A DNA stretch of 7,013 nt. Source: Acetatifactor sp. GTDB lineage: Bacteria > Bacillota > Clostridia > Lachnospirales > Lachnospiraceae. The notes beneath the pieces are model-generated. The model was given only the letters and a program-made list of their open reading frames with translations, did no database searches and had not been told where the DNA came from. Every line of letters starts with the position of its first letter. Positions within the stretch are counted from its first letter, which is position 1. Positions 1-6,078 of this stretch are shown piece by piece. The stretch is taken from contig JAILPF010000544.1 in NCBI GenBank assembly GCA_024699575.1, forward strand, positions 1-7,013, given 5' to 3'. The position numbers were made by a program, and so were the translations under genes.

Positions 1-1101
1 CTCCTCTTTATAATAGCGCTTTCCATAAAGAAGCTGTCTGACCAAAGCCTCACCGCCTGCCATATTGGTATCCGGTTCCACCCACATAGCTCCCTCTGCA
101 ATCCATTGCCCCTTTTTGATTGCCTGTTTGATTCGTTCAAACAGCTCCGGATAATATTTTTTGCACATCTCATATGCAGCCGGCTGGCTCTGCAGATATT
201 TATACTCCGGATTTTCCTCAATCAAACGAAGCTGCGCCGCAAAGGTTCTGGCAGTTTTTCTATGGGTTTCCGCCATGGGCCACAGCCATGCCAAGTCCAG
301 ATGTGCATTGCCGATGGCATAGAAAACAGGAGCAGTCGTTCCATTGTGTGCTTCCATCACGGGGCGAAGAGCCTCCCTTGCCTCACGATAGGATTCTCTT
401 CGCTTATCTTCATCCTGCTCAAAGTCCACAATCAGGGTAAAATTTTCCAACGCTTTGGCAATTTTTGCAACTCTAAGGCTCGATTCATCCAATGTAAACA
501 GAAGTTTCACCAGAGTATCCACGTCCACAAAAAGCTGATATGCATCCTCATTCCAAATTCCGAATGTACATTTTCCGAGCACACGCCTGCTGCCCTCAAC
601 AGCGGGATCTTCATAGCTTCCGGGCAAAACCGGTCCGGTAGCGCAGCCACCGTTTGGAGATTCCGGATAAAAATGTCCTGCATAGGTTTCCATCAGGATA
701 TCGTACTCTTCTCCTCCCTCCGCGCACACAGTAAGTGTATTATCCTCCACAAAATGATGTCGTTCCGACACCCAGGATGCCCGGTAAGTTCCAAAGGATT
801 TGCCGTTTACAAACAGCGTGGACTCCCCGCCCGGATTCAAATTCATGACAATTCTCTCACCCTTTGCCTGTACCGGGAGCTGTACTTTTCCCTTAAACCA
901 GCAGTACTCCCATAATTCACCCCAGGTAAACCCTTCCTGCACCTTCGCAAAAGAGCCTTTCAAAGCTTCCTCCGGGGAGATATGCTCCATGGTTTTAAAT
1001 GCCTCCCATTCAATCTCACCCAGTGGCTTGTAGAAATCATCTTTTAATGTTCTCATCCAATGTTCAATTCTACCGTGCCATTCTGATTTTACAATTTTCA
1101 T
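1..1101 (-). CDS. Alpha-mannosidase, glycoside hydrolase family 38 (N-terminal 367 residues; 3' end beyond the left edge)
   Basis: My own translation of the minus strand from the ATG at 1101-1099 stays open for 367 codons to the window edge. Residues 1-250 resemble the N-terminal beta-rich domain of bacterial/Ams1-type GH38 enzymes. At about 264-273 comes the family signature I-G-N-A-H-L-D-L-A-W-L-W, in which His267 and Asp269 match the first two zinc ligands of GH38. The stretch QWIAEGAMWVEPDTN (332-346), followed by a conserved helix with GGEALVRQLLYGKRYY, is also typical. The catalytic nucleophile Asp and the last zinc-binding His lie beyond the edge, so activity cannot be judged; full members are usually about 1000 residues. 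GH38 enzymes release alpha-linked mannose by a retaining, metal-dependent mechanism. No signal peptide is visible, so it should act in the cytoplasm on imported sugar. The start overlaps the stop of the upstream gene (ATGA), and a good Shine-Dalgarno sequence supports it. The family call is firm; the exact linkage is unknown. Confidence 0.93.
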   Translation of the reverse strand, partial: MKIVKSEWHGRIEHWMRTLKDDFYKPLGEIEWEAFKTMEHISPEEALKGSFAKVQEGFTWGELWEYCWFKGKVQLPVQAKGERIVMNLNPGGESTLFVNGKSFGTYRASWVSERHHFVEDNTLTVCAEGGEEYDILMETYAGHFYPESPNGGCATGPVLPGSYEDPAVEGSRRVLGKCTFGIWNEDAYQLFVDVDTLVKLLFTLDESSLRVAKIAKALENFTLIVDFEQDEDKRRESYREAREALRPVMEAHNGTTAPVFYAIGNAHLDLAWLWPMAETHRKTARTFAAQLRLIEENPEYKYLQSQPAAYEMCKKYYPELFERIKQAIKKGQWIAEGAMWVEPDTNMAGGEALVRQLLYGKRYYKEE

Positions 1102-3239
1102 TTTTTGCCTCCATGTATCTTCACTTGTTTTGCATAACTTTCATATTCAAACAGCATAGTCCTCGTGTTCTCATCCCACTGGGCTTCCACTGCCACAGCA
1201 TTCCCGTCCGAGTCGACAGCTTTTACATTCTGTATTTCATAGGGTGTACGAATCCTGATGTACGCCCTGATATTGTCGGCGGTATGTACCCGCATGTTAA
1301 AATCCGTCTCCGTACAGGTTAAATCCATAACTCTGGCAGAGCAACCTATCACGCGGAGTGATTCCTCCTCAATAACAGCAAAATCAAAAAGAATCGTATT
1401 CTCATCCGGTCCGATTTCTTTGCGGGTAACAATCTGATAATCGCAGCTGGACATATCCGCAAATAATCCGTCAAACACTTTTCTTTCCTCTGAGACACTC
1501 TCATCCATCACCGCACTGATAATATATGGTCCTCTGTGGAGTGTAATATGATTTGTATAAGTAAAACTTCCGCCCGCTTCCTCGATTGCATCTCTTATCC
1601 AATCTCTGTACCTATCGGATAGTTCTTTTTTCAAACAGATTTCGGCAGGTGTCTTATGCCATATAATCAGGCGTCCTTTCCCCACCTCATACACCCCGCC
1701 CGGTGCATCTTTCGAAATTCCGGCCTGCTCAAACAGATGTGCTGCAGGCGTATCATATCCGTCTTTTTTCCACCAGAAATCAATCCGGTGATACGGGTCA
1801 CTTCCATCTCCCACATAAAAAAGTGTTCCCCCGTTTCTAATCCACCCCGCCAGTGTAGTATTCACATCCGGGGCCTGTGGCTTAATGTATTCATAACTTA
1901 GGATCAAATACTTAAAATTCTTCAGATAATCAGCATATCTTCTCACATTGTCCAGAAGAACCGGTCGAATCGGCAGCCCATATTTTAGCAGAGGCATTGT
2001 CAATCCATAGAACTGTGGAAAAGCGATACTCTCGATAAACTCCAAAGTCTGCGTCTTCTCCACACTGTCCGGAAAAGTTCTCTGATACAATCCACTGTCA
2101 GACACCAGCACTCCCACGTTCTCCTGCAGATTTTCAAAATAAAACCTATTCTGATCCATATCCCCGAACAACTGGAACATGCCTGACAGATAAGTGGCAT
2201 AATGTTCGGGAATCATTTTTCCTTCTTTTGTCTCCAAACCCGCTCTAACCTTTGGATACTTTTCCTCAAATACCCTATGGGGCCAAGGGCAGATTTCATA
2301 GTGATGAATGTATGGGTGAAGAAGGGATGCAGTGGCAGTCTTTCGATAATTGTACTCGTAGTTCTCCCATGTATAGGACGGTCGGTCCTCTATGGGATCA
2401 TTTAAAAACCACATTCTTCTTCCTGTTCCATTCACCAGTTCCTGCATCACACCATATTCCAGATATGCAGTCTCAAAGGTTCTCTCTTTTTTCACACCCT
2501 CATACACATTTGGCTCTCTGGACGTTCCGGTCCAAATCTGTGCGATATAGCCGTCCACCGTAGGGATTTCCAGCAGTTGCGCCTGAGGGCTTAAAATTTT
2601 CCACTGAGTGTAATTAATCAGACTATGTGTCGGCACATAAAATTTCAAATCCTTGGCATATTTCACTTTGGCATATTCTTTCAGCGCCCCGCTCACGCGC
2701 TCTATCGTCCTCTTGTACAGATACGCTTTCAATTTTGCACATCGGTAGCTTGAATCCAGGTCTGTATGCTGGGGTTTAAAAGGTTCATGATAAAAAATCT
2801 CATACTCCCTCGCAAAAGCCTTGGAATATCCACTCTTATCCCAGAATTCCGGTTCTTCCACATGAATGGCTTCCACTCCGCAGTCAACAGCTATCTTCAT
2901 ACGTTCCGTCATGTAATCTGCAAAGGCTATTGTTGGCACCATATAGGGAACGGTCGGACCGTGGCTGACATCTCTTCCCTGACGATCCACCTGCCCCTCA
3001 TCCCAATGCTTTCGTCCATCCCATTTCCCGTCCAGATAGTCCTGATATTCCCCCCATGCAATTCCGGTCATCAGATGTACCACATATCCCTTATCCCTGT
3101 ATTGTCTGACTCTTTCCGGCATGGAATCATCTATCCCATATACCATTACAAAATCACACCCGAAATCCACCGATTCACGATAGGGTTCCGATGCCTGATA
3201 TCCTGTGAGCACTTCACTTTTTTCCCGAATATATGCCAT
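1098..3239 (-). CDS. Putative cytoplasmic TIM-barrel glycosidase with a GATase-like domain, family not recognised
   Basis: A 713-residue protein that I cannot place in a named family. Residues about 25-320 read as a (beta/alpha)8 barrel, with hydrophobic strands ending in acidic or aromatic residues: DFVMVYG (29-35), VVHLMTG (53-59), AIHVEEPEFW (124-133), KFYVPTHS (199-206), GYIAQIW (230-236), RMWFLND (275-281) and HHYEICPWP (312-320). Glu128/Glu129 and Glu315 are the best candidates for catalytic acids. Residues about 375-550, including VGVLVSDSG, LILSYEYIKP and WIRNGGTLFYVGDG, resemble the Rossmann/GATase-like domain that follows the barrel in GH42-type enzymes. The C-terminal 150 residues look beta-rich. 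No signal peptide or membrane segment is seen, so it is probably cytoplasmic. It follows the importer genes after an 89-bp gap and is translationally coupled to the GH38 mannosidase. From context I infer that it hydrolyses or debranches the same imported oligosaccharide. The ATG at 3239 has the site GGGAG six bases upstream. That it is a real gene is near certain; glycosidase activity is likely but unproven, and the substrate is unknown. Confidence 0.8.
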   Translation of the reverse strand: MAYIREKSEVLTGYQASEPYRESVDFGCDFVMVYGIDDSMPERVRQYRDKGYVVHLMTGIAWGEYQDYLDGKWDGRKHWDEGQVDRQGRDVSHGPTVPYMVPTIAFADYMTERMKIAVDCGVEAIHVEEPEFWDKSGYSKAFAREYEIFYHEPFKPQHTDLDSSYRCAKLKAYLYKRTIERVSGALKEYAKVKYAKDLKFYVPTHSLINYTQWKILSPQAQLLEIPTVDGYIAQIWTGTSREPNVYEGVKKERTFETAYLEYGVMQELVNGTGRRMWFLNDPIEDRPSYTWENYEYNYRKTATASLLHPYIHHYEICPWPHRVFEEKYPKVRAGLETKEGKMIPEHYATYLSGMFQLFGDMDQNRFYFENLQENVGVLVSDSGLYQRTFPDSVEKTQTLEFIESIAFPQFYGLTMPLLKYGLPIRPVLLDNVRRYADYLKNFKYLILSYEYIKPQAPDVNTTLAGWIRNGGTLFYVGDGSDPYHRIDFWWKKDGYDTPAAHLFEQAGISKDAPGGVYEVGKGRLIIWHKTPAEICLKKELSDRYRDWIRDAIEEAGGSFTYTNHITLHRGPYIISAVMDESVSEERKVFDGLFADMSSCDYQIVTRKEIGPDENTILFDFAVIEEESLRVIGCSARVMDLTCTETDFNMRVHTADNIRAYIRIRTPYEIQNVKAVDSDGNAVAVEAQWDENTRTMLFEYESYAKQVKIHGGKK
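1108..1112 (-). promoter_or_regulatory. Ribosome binding site of the GH38 gene, inside the upstream coding region
   Basis: The minus strand reads GGAGG, six bases before the ATG at 1101, within the last codons (His-Gly-Gly) of the 713-residue gene. Together with the ATGA stop/start overlap at 1098-1101, this supports the chosen start and translational coupling of the two hydrolases. Confidence 0.85.
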
Positions 3240-3245
3240 AATTTT

Positions 3246-3252
3246 CTCCCTT
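3246..3252 (-). promoter_or_regulatory. Ribosome binding site of the 713-residue hydrolase, abutting the terminator
   Basis: The minus strand reads AAGGGAG, six bases before the ATG at 3239. It lies one base after the T-run of the terminator-like hairpin. It can also pair with the 3' arm of that hairpin: bases 3246-3253 against 3256-3263, with one G:U pair and a very tight loop. Translation here may therefore depend on which structure forms. Confidence 0.7.
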
Positions 3253-3253
3253 T

Positions 3254-3301
3254 AAAAAGAGAGGCGGGATATTGTCCGAATAGAAACCCGCCTCTCTTTT
3301 T
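3254..3301 (-). terminator. Intrinsic terminator-like hairpin between the binding-protein and hydrolase genes
   Basis: Positions 3254-3268 and 3287-3301 are a perfect 15-bp inverted repeat with an 18-base loop (3269-3286). The stem core GAGAGGCGGG is GC-rich and is extended by five A:T pairs. Read on the minus strand, the stem ends in a run of five T, as in a Rho-independent terminator. On the plus strand the stem is also followed by T residues, so it could act in both directions. It sits 27 bases after the stop of the lipoprotein gene and just before the next ribosome site. It therefore probably causes partial termination and protects the 3' end of the importer message, rather than ending the operon. 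That effect is an inference. Confidence 0.85.
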
Positions 3302-3328
3302 TCCATCAAGCATTCAAATCAACGAATC

Positions 3329-5137
3329 TTAGTAAGCAAAATCATCTCTTGTTTTTGACATTTCTGTCATATACTCCAAAAATTTCTCTGTTTCGCCATT
3401 CTCATTTGTACGGATGTACTCCTGATAATCTTCCAAAAGCTTTCTTGCGTCAGCCTCGGTATCTGCAAAGTATGCTCTCTCTACATACTCCTTCTCTTTT
3501 TCACCGTCCTGAGCCCATTCAGCCCACTCCAGGTAATTCTCATAACCGGATGCGACCGCATCAATAGGATATCCTTTTACCTGTTCCACAGGTCTGATTT
3601 CCTTATAAGCCTTTACATACTCGTTCTCAGCTTCTGCCATAAAAGGATCGGACTCGCCAAACCATAAGGTGTTCTTCTTTGCCACATAGGTTCTTCCCTG
3701 CATGTAGTTAATTCCGCGCTGTCTTAACTCTGTGGTCACTCCATTTGCATCCTCAGCATATCTTGCAGTCAGTTCATCCGTCATTCTGGGCTGGCCGTCA
3801 GCGTTCAATACATAGGTATCTCCCTCAAAGCCATACTGAATCAGTTTCTTTCCTTCTTTACTGTTTACATAATCCAGCCAGGTCATTGCCGCATCAAGGT
3901 TAGAGCATGTAGTCGGGAAGAAAATTACAGGGGATCCGCTTATTCCTTCCTGCTCGATCTGTACTGCCTTGGAACCATCCTGGAACTGAAGAGGTCCCAC
4001 AAATTCATATCTCATCTCAGGGTTGGAATCATACAGACCACTCTGGAGAGTAGCATTCACTGTTACACCATACTGTGCACAGGTAAACAGTGCAGTACCG
4101 TTACCAACCTTCTCGTTTGCACGGTCATCGGAAGTGGTAAAGCATTCTTTATCAAGTATTCCCTCATGTACCAGCTTCCAGATAAAGAGTTTACTGTCCA
4201 CATAGTTCTCAGAAAGCTTATCCAGAGTCACATTTCCATCGGCATCGAGGCTGTATCCGGTCAGCTTCTTGGAGTTAAAGCTCTGTGCAAAATCACCGTA
4301 GGACCAGCCGTTATGGAATGTGGTAGCTACGATACAATCATTGCCATTGATGTCTTTAAAACCGTAATCTCTGGCTTTTACCATGAAGTCATAAAGCTCT
4401 TCAGAAGTCTTGATGGACTTGGGATCGATTCCGAGTGCTTCCGGCACATCGCCTCTGACAAATACGCCGTATGCCCAGTTGGTAATATCGTCCAGATCAC
4501 CTGCAACCTCTGTAGGCAGTACATATCTTGCCCCATTGAACTGAGGATCATCGATATCGTTCTCCAGATATTTCTGGCTGACAACACCCAGGTCATAAGC
4601 GTCTGCAATGTTGGGATACTTCGGAACAATATCCTTAATATCAATCAATCTTCCCTCAACACCGGCTTTTTTGATAACTCCTGTCTCACCGGCTGTTCCG
4701 CCCCAATATGGAGCATTGACCATATCCGGCATATCACCGGATGCAAACATCATATTCAATTTTTCAGATTCGCTCATCATGATGCCTTCAAACTCAACGG
4801 TAACCCCAATTTTTTCCCGAATTGCTTTGGCAACATCATTATTGTACTGATCGTCCGCGGTATTATATCCACCGTTCCAGCAAACCAGCATTTTTAATTT
4901 GACATCATCAAATTTACGATACTGATTTCCGTCTTCATCCACATAGAACTCACCGCTTCCGTCCGTTGCCTGTGTACCGGAATCCCCACCGGTTTTTTCA
5001 CCGGCGCTCTCTGTGGAGTTTCCTGCGGAACTTTCCGCGGAGTTCTCCGCTGTGCCGCCACCGGCTCCGCACCCTGTGAGCATCCCCATCACCATAGCTG
5101 CGGCTGTGAGTAATGCTACCATTTTTCTCTTTTTCAT
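3329..5137 (-). CDS. Extracellular sugar-binding lipoprotein of an LplA/YtcQ-like ABC importer
   Basis: A 602-residue solute-binding protein. The N-terminus is a classic lipoprotein signal: a basic start (MKKRK), a hydrophobic core and the lipobox L-T-G-C, with Cys23 the lipid-anchored residue. Residues 24-62 form a Gly/Ser/Glu/Ala-rich linker that holds the mature domain off the membrane. The folded part starts near 65; FASGDMPDMV (131-140) is a typical family-1 solute-binding motif, and W-L-D-Y-V-N-S-K-E-G-K in the C-terminal half is the usual helix preceding the hinge region. It presumably catches an oligosaccharide and delivers it to the two permeases encoded just upstream. It is on the long side for this family, in keeping with binding of larger glycans. 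The ATG at 5137 is supported by AAGGAGGG six bases upstream. Ligand identity cannot be read from the sequence; a mannose-containing glycan is inferred from the downstream GH38 gene. A terminator-like hairpin follows the stop. Confidence 0.95.
   Translation of the reverse strand: MKKRKMVALLTAAAMVMGMLTGCGAGGGTAENSAESSAGNSTESAGEKTGGDSGTQATDGSGEFYVDEDGNQYRKFDDVKLKMLVCWNGGYNTADDQYNNDVAKAIREKIGVTVEFEGIMMSESEKLNMMFASGDMPDMVNAPYWGGTAGETGVIKKAGVEGRLIDIKDIVPKYPNIADAYDLGVVSQKYLENDIDDPQFNGARYVLPTEVAGDLDDITNWAYGVFVRGDVPEALGIDPKSIKTSEELYDFMVKARDYGFKDINGNDCIVATTFHNGWSYGDFAQSFNSKKLTGYSLDADGNVTLDKLSENYVDSKLFIWKLVHEGILDKECFTTSDDRANEKVGNGTALFTCAQYGVTVNATLQSGLYDSNPEMRYEFVGPLQFQDGSKAVQIEQEGISGSPVIFFPTTCSNLDAAMTWLDYVNSKEGKKLIQYGFEGDTYVLNADGQPRMTDELTARYAEDANGVTTELRQRGINYMQGRTYVAKKNTLWFGESDPFMAEAENEYVKAYKEIRPVEQVKGYPIDAVASGYENYLEWAEWAQDGEKEKEYVERAYFADTEADARKLLEDYQEYIRTNENGETEKFLEYMTEMSKTRDDFAY
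5003..5050 (-). repeat. Four imperfect 12-bp tandem repeats in the lipoprotein linker
   Basis: Codons 30-45 of the binding protein read as four 12-base units encoding A-E-N-S, A-E-S-S, A-G-N-S and T-E-S-A. The first units share the pattern GCGGA-AA-TCC and create two short inverted repeats (5025-5038 and 5037-5050). The repeats code for the flexible spacer between the lipid-anchored Cys23 and the folded domain. Unit number may vary between strains. Confidence 0.65.
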
Positions 5138-5143
5138 GATAAA

Positions 5144-5151
5144 CCCTCCTT
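5144..5151 (-). promoter_or_regulatory. Ribosome binding site of the binding lipoprotein
   Basis: The minus strand reads AAGGAGGG, six bases before the ATG at 5137, in an A/T-rich 40-bp gap. It is a strong site, which fits the high expression expected of the binding protein relative to the permeases. Confidence 0.88.
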
Positions 5152-5177
5152 ATATATTATGTTTTTTACTACCCATG

Positions 5178-6065
5178 TTAACCCTTGACCGAACCTACCA
5201 TAACTCCTTTTACATAATATTTCTGTAGGAACGGATATACTACCACAATCGGCATCGTAAGAATCATAACGAATGCCATCTGCATAGATTGCGAAGTAAA
5301 ACTTGTTACCATACCTGCTGCAGTTTCCTGTCCGGCCTTAATCTGAGAGATACTGTTTGCCTCATTTAATATCTTCTGCAGAAGCGTTGCTGCCGGATAA
5401 AGATTGGTCCGGCTCTGATAATATGCTCCGGTAAACCAGTCGTTCCACTTTCCCACACCGATGAACAAAGTAAGTGTTGCCAGAATCGGTTTGGAGAGAG
5501 GAATATAAATTCTGGTCAAAATCGTGAAATCTCCAGCTCCATCCAGCTGTGCCGACTCACGAAGTTCTGTTGGAATTGTGGAAAAATTCGTTCTCAGAAG
5601 AATAAAATTGTAGAAGCTATATAATCCCGGGATGACGTAAAGCCAAAAACTGCTTGTAAGCTTCAGGTCTCTGAGCACCATATAGTAAGGAATCATTCCT
5701 CCTCCGAAAATGGTGGTAAAATACCAGAAAAAGCTGATAAATGTTCTTCCCGGAAGCGTCTTAATCGACATGGCATATGCAACCAACGCCGTCACACTCA
5801 ACCCCATCAAAATGCTCAACAAAGTGGATGCAACCGAAATTCCAAGAGAAGTAAAAATGGCCTGATCCTCAAATGCCAATATGTAATTTTCCAAAGTAAA
5901 TGCTCTGGGGAAAAGCCACACACCCCCACGCATGAAATCGCGTCCTGTATTGAAGGAAGCAACCAACACATAATAAAACGGATAAAAACAGGCAAATCCG
6001 AATAACGACAACAATGTATAATTAAAAACCTTAAATATTTTCTGACCTCTTGACTCTATCTTCAT
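5178..6065 (-). CDS. Carbohydrate ABC transporter permease, LplC/YtcP-like
   Basis: A 295-residue inner-membrane subunit with about six membrane segments, at roughly 16-38, 71-99, 109-131, 140-161, 194-213 and 264-285. The cytoplasmic loop that docks the ATPase (EAA motif) is visible as ELRESAQLDGAG (167-178) followed by IPLSKP (188-193). The ending K-Y-Y-V-K-G-V-M-V-G-S-V-K-G is characteristic of LplC-type subunits of the CUT1 group. I chose the ATG at 6065 because an excellent ribosome site lies just before it and the preceding gene stops 11 bases upstream. A longer reading frame from 6137 exists but would run 61 bp back into the upstream gene and add a Cys/Arg-rich tail foreign to the family. 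It pairs with the LplB-type permease upstream to form the membrane channel of the importer. Substrate is inferred only from the neighbouring binding protein and mannosidase. Confidence 0.95.
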   Translation of the reverse strand: MKIESRGQKIFKVFNYTLLSLFGFACFYPFYYVLVASFNTGRDFMRGGVWLFPRAFTLENYILAFEDQAIFTSLGISVASTLLSILMGLSVTALVAYAMSIKTLPGRTFISFFWYFTTIFGGGMIPYYMVLRDLKLTSSFWLYVIPGLYSFYNFILLRTNFSTIPTELRESAQLDGAGDFTILTRIYIPLSKPILATLTLFIGVGKWNDWFTGAYYQSRTNLYPAATLLQKILNEANSISQIKAGQETAAGMVTSFTSQSMQMAFVMILTMPIVVVYPFLQKYYVKGVMVGSVKG

Positions 6066-6069
6066 GCCG

Positions 6070-6078
6070 CACCTCCTT
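6070..6078 (-). promoter_or_regulatory. Ribosome binding site that fixes the LplC-type permease start
   Basis: The minus strand reads AAGGAGGTG, close to a perfect complement of the 16S rRNA tail, ending four bases before the ATG at 6065. The site shares bases with the TAA stop of the upstream permease (6079-6077), so translation of the two channel subunits is probably coupled. It rules out the longer start at 6137. Confidence 0.9.

Noticed and set aside
106..915. A 269-codon open frame on the plus strand
   Set aside because: It lies fully antisense to the GH38 coding region, has a Cys/His/Ile-rich composition unlike a folded protein, and shows no recognisable motif. It is a shadow frame.
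2766..3332. A 188-codon open frame on the plus strand
   Set aside because: It is antisense to the hydrolase start and runs through the terminator hairpin, with no family resemblance.
4166..4897. A 243-codon open frame on the plus strand
   Set aside because: It is antisense to the well-supported binding-protein gene and has no domain or credible ribosome site; a shadow frame.
5025..5050. Two short adjoining inverted repeats that look like an operator or a small hairpin
   Set aside because: They lie inside the lipoprotein coding region and are explained by the 12-bp repeats encoding the Ser/Glu/Ala linker.
5154..5181. A promoter-like pair before the lipoprotein gene: TTAACA (5176-5181) and TAATAT (5154-5159) with a 16-base spacer, on the minus strand
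   Set aside because: The predicted transcript would begin at or inside the ribosome site, leaving almost no leader. The match is probably due to A/T richness of the gap.
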